NCBI RefSeq assembly: GCF_010093025.1
Contig: NZ_CP048114.1
Span: 1,426,001 to 1,490,000, forward strand
Length of the DNA: 64,000 bases
Direction of reading: 5' to 3'
DNA from: Edaphobacter sp. 12200R-103
GTDB lineage: Bacteria > Acidobacteriota > Terriglobia > Terriglobales > Acidobacteriaceae
The notes below the pieces were generated by a model. The model saw nothing but the letters and a program-made list of their open reading frames with translations. It was not told where the DNA came from and searched no databases. Positions 37,864 through 46,400 of the stretch are shown one piece after another (position 1 is the first letter of the stretch; each line of letters opens with the position of its first letter). The position numbers and the translations under genes were made by a program.

Positions 37864-39486
37864 TTATTTTGCGATTGCTGGTTGCCCCTGCAACACAACC
37901 ATAAACTGCTGGATCTTTTGCCGTTGCTGCTCGACAGCTTCCGCCCGTAACTTTTCAATCGCATCGTGTTGATCAAACTCCTGCTGCGCCTTAGCACTTA
38001 AACCGATACGCTGATAGGCGACTCCAAGCCTGTAATACGCATCACCAAGCTGTGGATTTACTTCCACTGCCTTGGCGAAGAAGTCGATGGCCTGTTGATA
38101 ATCTTTCTTGTCCATCCTCAGTATCCCCAATTGGAGATAAGCCTCTCCGAACTTCGGATCGACCTCCACAGCCTTCTGCAACAGGGATCTTGCCTGATCC
38201 TCATCTGCCACATTTGCAGGTATTCCCTGACGCTTCAGAACTGCCATCGCGTAGTAGTACTTGGGACGTGCACTTTCTGGTTGTGCCTGCGCAAATCGAG
38301 CCAATTTACGCTCTGCGCAGGCCAGCGGGGCAGGCGCCGCAATCTCAATCTCTCCCAGGAACATGTAGGGTGCGGTATTCGCTGGATTCAAGTCTGAGGC
38401 TTTGCATAACTGCTCTGCCGCCTCTTCGTATTGGGCACTAGCAAAAAGTGCAACGCCCAACGCAGACAACATTCTTGCTGATTTCGGGTAGGTTTTCGTT
38501 CCTTTCCTGAATACCTCGATGGCTGGCCAAACAGCGCGATGCAATAACAATTCGGTGCCCCAAGTAAATTCGTTAGGCTCGCTTGGATCCAGATGCACCG
38601 CGGCCTCGTACTCATGCTCAGCAGACAACGCATCGCCCATTGCTTCATTTATATCGCCCGCAAGCCGGTGAACCTCTGAGGTGTCTTCTTCTGACAGCAA
38701 ATGATTGATGTGTTCATGCGCTTGTTTCAGGTCGCCGGTTTCTTTGTAGGCAAATGTAAGGTCATATTCATTACTGTGATTAGCAGGATCAATACGGTAA
38801 GCAGCCTCCAGAGGAGGCACCGCATCACGATAGTTTCCATTCTGGAGGCAAAACCTGCCAAGATCTCGATTTGCCGCAAAGCTCTCCGGCGAAGCCTTGG
38901 CTGCGCGACGTAGCGCGCTTTCGGTATCGCCCATATGACCAGCGGGAACAACTCCGCCCGATCGAAGCGTCACCGCCTCCCGAGCAAGGGTTTCACTCGT
39001 CCGCAGGTTTGCATCTGATCCATGTCCGCCGACAGCGGTCCAATCGGTAATGCCAGCGACAGTAAAGCTCGGTTTATCGGAAAAATCCATGCTCTCCACA
39101 TGTGCAGTATCTGCAGAGAGGGTGAGAATAATGGGTGCCGCCGTATTGCCTGTAGAAATATCCGCCGATGCATGCAGATTAGCCTTTTCAGCGCGTACAG
39201 AATATTTCCCTGGCCGAACGTTGACAAAAGCAAAGCTACCGTGCACATCTGTTCGTGTCGTCGCATCCGTCTGTTGCAGTAGCACAATGGCATCGGAAAC
39301 AGGATTACCCCGCATATCGTTCACGACGCCGTGAATCGCAACGGTTCCTGGCTGTTGCGCGTACATCCTAAAATCGCTGGCAAGCACGGTAAAGACGATC
39401 AACATTGGAAGCAAGCCGATCATCCGGACTATGGAAGAAACCGTGCGTTTCTCAGAAAAGAACATCGCGACCATAACAATCGGCAT
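37864..39486 (-). CDS. Secreted TPR protein 2 with N-terminal carboxypeptidase-regulatory-like domain
   Basis: The 540-residue protein has an N-terminal hydrophobic segment (residues about 20-38, MIGLLPMLIVFTVLAS) for export. A carboxypeptidase-regulatory-like Ig fold follows at about 45-120 (VAIHGVVNDMRGNPVSDAI, FAFVNVRPGKYSVRA), the same domain that starts both receptors. About eight TPR units run from 165 to 510 (FGEAYLQLGILRMDKKDYQQ, GDAYYRLGVAYQRIG), with a coiled, Gln-rich end. It parallels TPR protein 1 and shares its WG-x-ELLLHRA and YPKSARML blocks. Carrying a receptor-type domain suggests that it contacts receptors or the same ligand (inference). Confidence 0.85.
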   Translation of the reverse strand: MPIVMVAMFFSEKRTVSSIVRMIGLLPMLIVFTVLASDFRMYAQQPGTVAIHGVVNDMRGNPVSDAIVLLQQTDATTRTDVHGSFAFVNVRPGKYSVRAEKANLHASADISTGNTAAPIILTLSADTAHVESMDFSDKPSFTVAGITDWTAVGGHGSDANLRTSETLAREAVTLRSGGVVPAGHMGDTESALRRAAKASPESFAANRDLGRFCLQNGNYRDAVPPLEAAYRIDPANHSNEYDLTFAYKETGDLKQAHEHINHLLSEEDTSEVHRLAGDINEAMGDALSAEHEYEAAVHLDPSEPNEFTWGTELLLHRAVWPAIEVFRKGTKTYPKSARMLSALGVALFASAQYEEAAEQLCKASDLNPANTAPYMFLGEIEIAAPAPLACAERKLARFAQAQPESARPKYYYAMAVLKRQGIPANVADEDQARSLLQKAVEVDPKFGEAYLQLGILRMDKKDYQQAIDFFAKAVEVNPQLGDAYYRLGVAYQRIGLSAKAQQEFDQHDAIEKLRAEAVEQQRQKIQQFMVVLQGQPAIAK

Positions 39487-39532
39487 TGTACTCGCTAACT
39501 CTCAGCTCACAGTCGGATTGCTATTGATATCG

Positions 39533-39822
39533 CCCTGGACATGAAGACGGTTTCGGCCACGAGGTACAGGATGCAAGAACCTTTGACCATGGAGCATCGA
39601 CTATCTCAAATACGGTCCTTGCGGCGCAAGCATAACCTCTAGTTCAGACGAAGAGAATCATCGCATACTGTACCAGAAGATGGGAAAAGTACTCCAGAAA
39701 CCCGGCATCCCATTGTTTTTTCTCTCTATCAGTATGGCAAGGACAATCCCCGGAGGGGCTCAGAGGCAACCGGTAACTTGTGGAAGATGTCCGGCGATAT
39801 TCGAATTCATGGGGATACATGA
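39533..39822 (+). pseudogene. Remnant of a GH27 alpha-galactosidase
   Basis: Three plus-strand pieces in three successive frames line up with the middle of GH27. PGHEDGFGHEVQDARTFDH (39534-39590) is in one frame. WSIDYLKYGPCGASITSSSD and YQKMGKVLQKPGIPLFF (39590-39721) are in the next. FSLYQYGKDNP and TGNLWKMSGDIRI (39718-39819) are in the third, ending at TGA 39820-39822. Intact members read GHEEQDARTFAxWGVDYLKYD...FSLCQYG...GGNLWRTTGDI. The nucleophile Asp of YLKYD is Gly here. There are two frameshifts, an in-frame TGA before the first piece, and no 5' or 3' ends. I see nothing firm in 39823-40049. Confidence 0.75.
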
Positions 39823-40049
39823 ATAAAATCGGTTTGACTTATCGCCGCCCACGATTTCCGCAACATATCCGGTGTGCTTCCGGTCAAATTCTCCGGGAAG
39901 AGATGAAGTACTCGCAACCGATGGAAGCACCAAGGCATCCCTGTTATCGCCCCCAATGCAACACCTGTCGCTTCGTATGGTGTATTCCTTATTGAGAGAA
40001 TGAAGCAGCCTCCTCTTAATCGAACATTCCGCTTTTATGATTTTGAGAT

Positions 40050-41051
40050 ATGAATATCAAGGGTGTGGCAAAATTGGCTGGAGTATCCACTGCAACCGTC
40101 TCTCGCGTCTTGAACAAAACAGCTCCCGTGGATGCGCGCACCGAACGCCGGGTTCGTAATGCCATTGAACGGACAGGGTACTTTCCCAACACGCACGCGC
40201 GGATGCTGGGTTCTGCGAAAAGCCAGACCTATGGGCTCATCATCTCTGATATCGCGAATCCATTTTTCCCAGAGCTGGTCAAATCCTTCGAACATCTTGC
40301 GGTTGACCACAACCATGAAGTCCTGATTGGAAACACCGACTATCATCCGGAGCGCATGGAGCAATGTGTTCGCCGCATGCTTGAGCACAAGGTGGCCGGG
40401 GTGGCCATTATGACCTCCGAGATGGACTCCAAACTGGTCCTTATGCTCAGCAAGCGACAAATACCCATTGTATTTTTAGACACTGGAAAGGCTGGGTCTC
40501 TCACAAGCAATATTTCGATCGACTACCAGCATGGCATTGATCTGGCAATTGATCATCTCGTCTCGCTCAAGCATCGCAGTATTGCCTTCATTCAGGGCCC
40601 GGTCAACTTTAAATCTGCGATGATCCGGCGGGACGCCTTCATATCGTCGCTCAAGCGAGATGGCATTAAAATCGGAGAAGATTTCATCAGAACCGGTAAC
40701 CATAGTATCGATGGAGGACGGCGTGCGATGGATGAGTTATTAGCTCTCGAAAACCGCCCAACCGCTGTTATGTGCTCAAACGATTTGACCGCCATCGGAG
40801 TTCTGATAGCTGCTCACATCGCAGGATTCCGTGTTCCTGAAGATATCTCTGTCATTGGCTTCGATGACATAGAACTCAGCAGTCTGGTGCATCCCCCTCT
40901 TACAACGATTCGCGTCTCTCGAACCGAGATCGCTACGCGTGCCTTCTCTGCCCTTTATGGAGCAACCAATCGAACGGCGTCACGTGGCACTAACCACACT
41001 ATTCCTACCGACCTCATCATTCGCCAATCCACAGGGCCAAGTTCCCGCTGA
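40050..41051 (+). CDS. LacI-family transcriptional regulator
   Basis: The 333-residue protein starts directly with the HTH (NIKGVAKLAGVSTATVSRVL), followed by the hinge (GYFPNTHARMLGSAKS). The sensor domain shows YGLIISDIANPFFPELVKS, GVAIMTSEM, IPIVFLDTG, HRSIAFIQGP, RPTAVMCSNDLTAIGVL and ISVIGFDDIELSSLVHPPLTTI. These are standard features of sugar-responsive LacI/GalR repressors. The Shine-Dalgarno is weak (TTTTGAGAT before ATG). It is convergent with the DUF1080 gene (44 bp) and just downstream of the GH27 remnant, its possible former partner. Candidate sites in the window are GTAACCGGTTAC at 31920 and GAAAACGTTTTC at 56239. Confidence 0.92.
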   Translation: MNIKGVAKLAGVSTATVSRVLNKTAPVDARTERRVRNAIERTGYFPNTHARMLGSAKSQTYGLIISDIANPFFPELVKSFEHLAVDHNHEVLIGNTDYHPERMEQCVRRMLEHKVAGVAIMTSEMDSKLVLMLSKRQIPIVFLDTGKAGSLTSNISIDYQHGIDLAIDHLVSLKHRSIAFIQGPVNFKSAMIRRDAFISSLKRDGIKIGEDFIRTGNHSIDGGRRAMDELLALENRPTAVMCSNDLTAIGVLIAAHIAGFRVPEDISVIGFDDIELSSLVHPPLTTIRVSRTEIATRAFSALYGATNRTASRGTNHTIPTDLIIRQSTGPSSR

Positions 41052-41095
41052 CGGAGCTACAGCTCTGGGAACTCATGGAGCATCCTTCGATCGTA

Positions 41096-43090
41096 TTACT
41101 TTGCAGCCCTTATAGCGCCTGCAGTTTTTGCCACGGGGGAAGCTGCCTCGTTCCAGAAGATGTAGGTTCCGCTGCGTGTCGCAACGACAACATCGGTCTT
41201 TCCGTCACCGTTCAGGTCGGCGGCAAGAATATCCGAGCCTGCGCCGGAGCGGTTATGGATCAGGTGTGGCACCAGCTTGGCGCCGCCCGGAGCCTTCGGG
41301 TCACGCACCGTTCTGTACCAGTAGAGGACTGCCGGACCATAAGGGTCGGGGTCGTAAAAATCATCCAAATGCGAGAAGACGCGCTTGCCCACCAGAAAGT
41401 CAGGAATGCCATCTCCATCAACATCGGCCATCGTGGTACCGTGTGGCTGCGAGAAGGAGACGCCCCCGGCGTTCTTATCGGTGTACGTCCCCATCACGTC
41501 GTGTTTCACGAAGCTGATCTCGCCGGTCAACGTATCGCGTTTCTGCTCAAACCATGCAAGACCCCATCCGTGCGACTGCAGCGTTGTCACCACATCGGGC
41601 AGGCCATCGCCGTTTACGTCATAGACGGCCATGTCGCATCCGCCCGCCGACGTGCGTGCCCAGCGTCCGAAGGCAACGGGATGAAACTTCCATAGCCCGC
41701 TGTCCACTCCTTCTGCAGGCTGCTCCCACCATCCCTCAGCATCAAGGATATCGACCCGACCATCCTTATTAATATCTCCCGCTCCAATGCCGTGCGGAGG
41801 CCACGGCCCCTTCTCTGAGACGTGATGGATAATCCACTTTGCTGATTCGTCCTTCGGATCTGGCTTCGCGAGGCTGATGTATCCGTCGCCCGAGGTGTAG
41901 ATAAGCTCCGGGACGCCGTCGCCGTCGATGTCGCGGATGATCGTCTCCTCGCCAAACACTGAATCGACCACATGATAGTGCTTCCAGCGACGCTGCTCCC
42001 CGTGGGGATTGATATACAGATCGGCCCCCACACCTCGTCCGGAGGTCAGCACATCGGCCCAGCCGTCGCCATTGAAGTCCGCCGCACGTTCAATCCAGTC
42101 CTTCGCCGGATACTGTGTCGAGGTGTTATAGGCCTCGTTGGGATAGATCTCGTTCGAGTCGCGATAACTGGGACCGTAGTAGATGAAGGGACCACTCACG
42201 ATGTCCATCTTGCCATCGAGGTTGAAGTCCGCCGCCGCCGCCGACCATCCATAGAAAAATTCATTGAGCCGCTGCAAGCGGAAACCTGTACCAACGACCT
42301 CGTCAGGCCGCGACTTAATGGCGAGATTCTTCCATGCAACATCCTTGAAGCTGACCTCACTGCCTGGGCCAACATAGAGGGCCATCGGACCGTACTCGTC
42401 CATGTTCTCGGTGGCTCCACTCGCCTCACCACCGCCGTCGTTGAGGAAAGCGCGGACGATTTGGGCGTCGAGCAGAACCTCGATCTGGTTCCATCCAGGC
42501 TGCAGGCCACGCACAGGATGCGGCATCAGGATTACTCCCGGAGGTGGATCGGGAAGCCCCGCCAGACCTGGACCCAGAGCTGGACGAGAGATCCCACCCG
42601 GACGCGAAGGGTGGGCCGCTCCAGGCGGTGGTGGCGGTGGAGCGTAACGGGCCTGTCCGCCTGCATTGCGAAGCCTGGTCTTGCTGGTAATCTTGCCGGT
42701 TGCATCGATCATCACGCGGTAAGGAACGAGCGCAGTGCCTTCAATCGCGAGCAGTACACCGGTCGAGCTCGCATCCCGCTTTTCCATGCGCATCAGAATC
42801 CCGGTGTCGCATCGCCCTGTGCAGCGGAAGGAGGTGTAGAGCGCGGAGTCCTGGTACGGCTTGTCGAGGACGAGCCAGCCTTCTCCACCTTTGGCTGTAA
42901 TCTCGCCGTTATCTGCGCTCCATTTAGCCGACCCAAGCGTTCGCCACTCCACCAGCGCCGATCCTTTGAAGGTGGCATCTGGAATGAAAGTGGGACCAGA
43001 CTCGGCATACAAAACGGAGATGGCGAATTGCGCTGCACAGACCACGGTCCATGCCAATTTCAGGCAATACATCCTCGTATATTTCGACAT
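41096..43090 (-). CDS. Exported DUF1080 (3-keto-disaccharide hydrolase-like) plus FG-GAP propeller protein
   Basis: The 664-residue protein has a signal peptide (to about VLYAESG). A DUF1080/concanavalin-like lectin domain covers about 33-255 (GSALVEWRTLGSAKWSADNG, CDTGILMRMEKRDASSTGV, GWNQIEVLLDAQIVRAFLNDG). Within it is a proline-rich insert (ARYAPPPPPPGAAHPSRPGG, about 150-185). An FG-GAP propeller follows from about 275 (AAADFNLDGKMDIVSG, RAADFNGDGWADVLTSG, ADVDGDGIPDFLVGKRVF, AADLNGDGKTDVVVATRSG). DUF1080 relatives include lectin-like modules and 3-keto-disaccharide hydrolases; which applies here is open. The frame starts at a TTG at 43096; the ATG at 43090 is the better start. The propeller half resembles the 7129-8364 protein. 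Confidence 0.85.
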   Translation of the reverse strand: MSKYTRMYCLKLAWTVVCAAQFAISVLYAESGPTFIPDATFKGSALVEWRTLGSAKWSADNGEITAKGGEGWLVLDKPYQDSALYTSFRCTGRCDTGILMRMEKRDASSTGVLLAIEGTALVPYRVMIDATGKITSKTRLRNAGGQARYAPPPPPPGAAHPSRPGGISRPALGPGLAGLPDPPPGVILMPHPVRGLQPGWNQIEVLLDAQIVRAFLNDGGGEASGATENMDEYGPMALYVGPGSEVSFKDVAWKNLAIKSRPDEVVGTGFRLQRLNEFFYGWSAAAADFNLDGKMDIVSGPFIYYGPSYRDSNEIYPNEAYNTSTQYPAKDWIERAADFNGDGWADVLTSGRGVGADLYINPHGEQRRWKHYHVVDSVFGEETIIRDIDGDGVPELIYTSGDGYISLAKPDPKDESAKWIIHHVSEKGPWPPHGIGAGDINKDGRVDILDAEGWWEQPAEGVDSGLWKFHPVAFGRWARTSAGGCDMAVYDVNGDGLPDVVTTLQSHGWGLAWFEQKRDTLTGEISFVKHDVMGTYTDKNAGGVSFSQPHGTTMADVDGDGIPDFLVGKRVFSHLDDFYDPDPYGPAVLYWYRTVRDPKAPGGAKLVPHLIHNRSGAGSDILAADLNGDGKTDVVVATRSGTYIFWNEAASPVAKTAGAIRAAK

Positions 43091-43413
43091 CTGCAATTAC
43101 TCGCTATATTGCGTACTATGCAAAGATTGTTGTCAATAGTGCAGCGAATGGTAGGAGGTTCACAAGTACGCTGTCAACTGTCATTGCCATCACCAGCGCC
43201 CGCAGGGTGATCTGCCACGAAAAGCCCAGCTGTCCTCACATGCAAGGCAGGCGTCCCCGTCTCAATCTATCGGGATTCAACTCTAAAAAATGACACGTCT
43301 GACGTCGATCAAATCTCCGACAAGATTGACTGAGCAAGTTGTCCCAGCTGGTCCAAAATTTTTCTTCTGATTCGGTAGCAGGACAGGGGGCGATATTTCT
43401 CTGCCCTGCCGTG
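43091..43413. other. 323-bp intergenic region
   Basis: No gene is seen. On the minus strand, TTGACA (complement of 43127-43132, TGTCAA) and the AT-rich AATATAGCG nearer the DUF1080 start may be promoter elements, though the spacing is poor. GCAGGACAG/CTGCCCTGC near 43377-43409 forms a hairpin with one mismatch after the stop of the 1578-residue gene, without a T-run. Confidence 0.35.
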
Positions 43414-46400
43414 CTATTTCACAACGAGCGTGAGAGTCGTGGTCTGAGTAATAGCTCCACTGCTGGCAGTGACGGTGATCGGATAGGATCCTGCCGGTGT
43501 GGTGGGATGGAGGGTACTGTTTCCGCAGCCATTGAGGAAAAACGTCAGCATGATGACACCCCCTAGAAGCTTGTACCTGAGGCGTTGACGCTGGAGCCAC
43601 GCTGTTGCGAGCACAGCCACAAGGAACATCACCAGCCATTGGATTCGTCCGCCCTTGGAGGGGGGCGGTCCCGCCATGCCGGCCGCAGAGACGCCCGGCC
43701 CAGAGGTGGTGATGGTCACAGTAGCGGTTCCCGCTCCGTTGACCCCTACCGCAGACGGCGATGCCAGGCAAAAAGTTCCGCTCGGGGCGCCACTGCAGCT
43801 CAGCAGCACATTGCCGATGAAGCCGCCGATCGGAGTAATCGACAGCTTATAGGAGGCCGAGTTGCCCGGATTTACCGTGGCTGAAGCCGGCGTTGCCGCC
43901 ACCGAAAAGCCAATGGGATTGCAGCCGAGCAAGACATTCGCCTGGCCGGTAAGACGTCCAGCTGTGTCTGCGCTCATCCCACCGCCGTTGGCAGCATTTG
44001 CCTGCTGCATAAAGATGCGGAGATCGTCCTGGCCCTTCTGGTCCCGGCCTTGCTGGAACTCGACGAGAGCGTGGTTGAGCTGCTGCAGCAGAGCAGCTTT
44101 CAGCGTAGCGTCGGTGATGTAGGCGGTCTTTGTAGAGTCAATCAACGCCTGCACGAAGTCGGCAGACTGGAGGGTCACATTGGTAGAGGCGGTGGCCTGG
44201 ATGCCAGGCGATCCGTTGAGCCATGCCTTGGTATAGATGGTGTGGGCTCCGCAAGTTGCAGGAGAGAAAAACGATCGGTGATAGTAGGACACGCCTGGAT
44301 CCATATACGCGATCGTCTGCAGATCGAACATCTTTCCATTCTTAGCCGGGTCGCCGTCGAAGTAGGCAACATTGACGGAGCGTACCGGTGTGGCAGCGGC
44401 CTGCAGTGTGGCCTGAACTTTGGTTCGTTGGCCCAGCGTAGTTAGCGGATTCACTGAAGCGGTGATGCTCTGCAGCGATCCGCTCGCCTCGGTTGCTCCC
44501 GGCGCCGAAGCGCCTGCCGGCAGGAGATGGAAGAACTGATGCACCGGATACATGCCGACGTTGTTGCTGTAATCCTGAATGTCCACCTGTGTGATCTGAG
44601 TGAGGCCGCTGCCGGGAATGGTTTTCAAACCGTGGTCGGGCATCTCCCCAACCAGTTTGCCGCTGCCATCTTCCATCCAGGTCACCACCCAGAAGACCAT
44701 ATTGTCGTTGCCATTCTTGATGGCTGGGAAGCTGCTGGGAAGAAAATCCTGGCTGGCGAGCTTCCAGTTGGGATTCCCGTTTCCATCGGAGGATTCGAAG
44801 CCCGCGATCTGCGCGATGGTCTGTTCTCCAATCAGGAAGCTGTTACCGCACAAATCTCCTTGCGTACAAACCGCACCGGTATTCCAGTTGGTGCAGCTCG
44901 CTTCGTTTGTGTTTGAGCTGCTGCAATAAGGCTGGCCGTAGAAGCGCACATGGATGGTTGCGTTCGCCGGTGTATCCACCAGGCTATAGTTATAGACGCG
45001 AGAGGTAAGGGTCAACGTGTCGTCGGGTTTGGCCTCGAGGAGCAGGGGCACCGTAGAGAGGCTGAAAGGGGAATTCTTCGAATCCTTCTTGCTGATGAAA
45101 AATCCCTTCATCGTATAGAACTGCTGATCCACAGGATCTGTGCTGCCCTTGGACGGATAGGTACGGTCGGGCGTATTGAGCTGCACCTTCTGCGCGTTTC
45201 CGTCCCAGAACCAGCGTTCGGGATGATTCACAGCGACATCCGGCAGATTGTAGATGCCCTGCCACCAGGGCTGATTTCCGGAGCAGGTTAATTCTGTGTT
45301 GCTGGAGTCATTATTAAGCGGGCTTGCGATATAGCCGGTGAAAAGCGGTCCGGTGCCGGCGACATCAATGGGATGTGTTTCCGGGTCTTTCACCTTAATG
45401 CAGCCAGAAGTTTGTCCCGACTTGCACGCGTTCTCGGCGGGGGTGTGAGTCTTCCCTTTGAGACCGAAGATGTATTGGCCAAACCCGTATGTGCAACATT
45501 CAGAGGTGTACCCGAAGTCTGGTTTGGTAATGGTGATGCCCTGCGAAGAGCTCAGAGAGACGGTGGATTCGTTGAGTGTATTGAGAGAAGTGTGCCTTCC
45601 AACATCCAGGCTAAAGTTGACATCGGCGCCATCCACGCTGGACGCCCCAATTCCCTCGGAGTAGCTCATAGAAAGCTCATCGGAGAAGGAGCTGCTGGAG
45701 CCGCTGCTGTGGGAGCCGCTTGCACCCTGGTTCCATGTAGTGTTTGAGGTCTGTTGCGACTGGTCGTTTGCCATGCACGTCGCCCGGTGAGTCAATGGCG
45801 TTACTGTATCGCTGAACTGGAGTGCCAGTTGCGCCTGGCTCCAGGGGTAGGAGAGCACGTTACCAGGCTCATGGGCGGGCTGGTACCAGTCCTGAAGATA
45901 TCCGTCCACATTGTTGTAGGTGATTCGATCGGGGACAGAAAACTCCACGTAAGTGGGCGCGGTCGTATTATCTTTTGTGCAGTTTGTGCCATTGGAGTCG
46001 CAACCCAGCACCGGATAGTAATAGACATTCATTTCCTTCTGGGTATAGAAGACGTGGTCAGAAAATCCGGTAGAGGCGGCCAATTGCTGGCTTGTTCCCT
46101 TATAGGTGTTAAATGTCTTTGATACGCTCTGATCGTGGGTGGACTTGGTCGTATCCTTAATGCTCCCGCTGGCGTTTTCTTCGCCATCATTGAAGGAGAA
46201 GCTTGCCCCTTCTGACTCCTTGACGGAGATGCCCCAGCTGGTGGTGCTGGATTGCGCGGCTGAGCTACTGGAGGTGGCGTCGAATATGAATTGAGTGGCA
46301 AACGGCTTTTCCGTGCCATTCGAGGGCGGCACGGTAGGGCGCACAGAAACGTTGAGCAGACACAGAGTCGTCCTGTCCTTGCATCCTACATTTTCAGGAT

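Noticed and set aside
39770..39779. Half-site-like AACCGGTAAC resembling the 31920 palindrome
   Set aside because: It lies within the GH27 remnant coding sequence (TGNLW), is not symmetric, and is probably chance.
39823..40049. Possible continuation of the GH27 remnant or another enzyme C-terminus (GIPVIAPNATPVASYGVFLI)
   Set aside because: The piece looks like a protein end but could not be matched to GH27 or another family by eye, so it was not annotated.
41972..43210. 412-codon plus-strand frame opposite the DUF1080 protein
   Set aside because: It is antisense to a protein with clear domains and signal peptide; the translation is rich in Arg/Val with no recognisable motif.
43377..43409. 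Hairpin GCAGGACAG/CTGCCCTGC after the 1578-residue gene
   Set aside because: It has a mismatch, a 14-nt loop and no T-run, so the terminator call would be weak.
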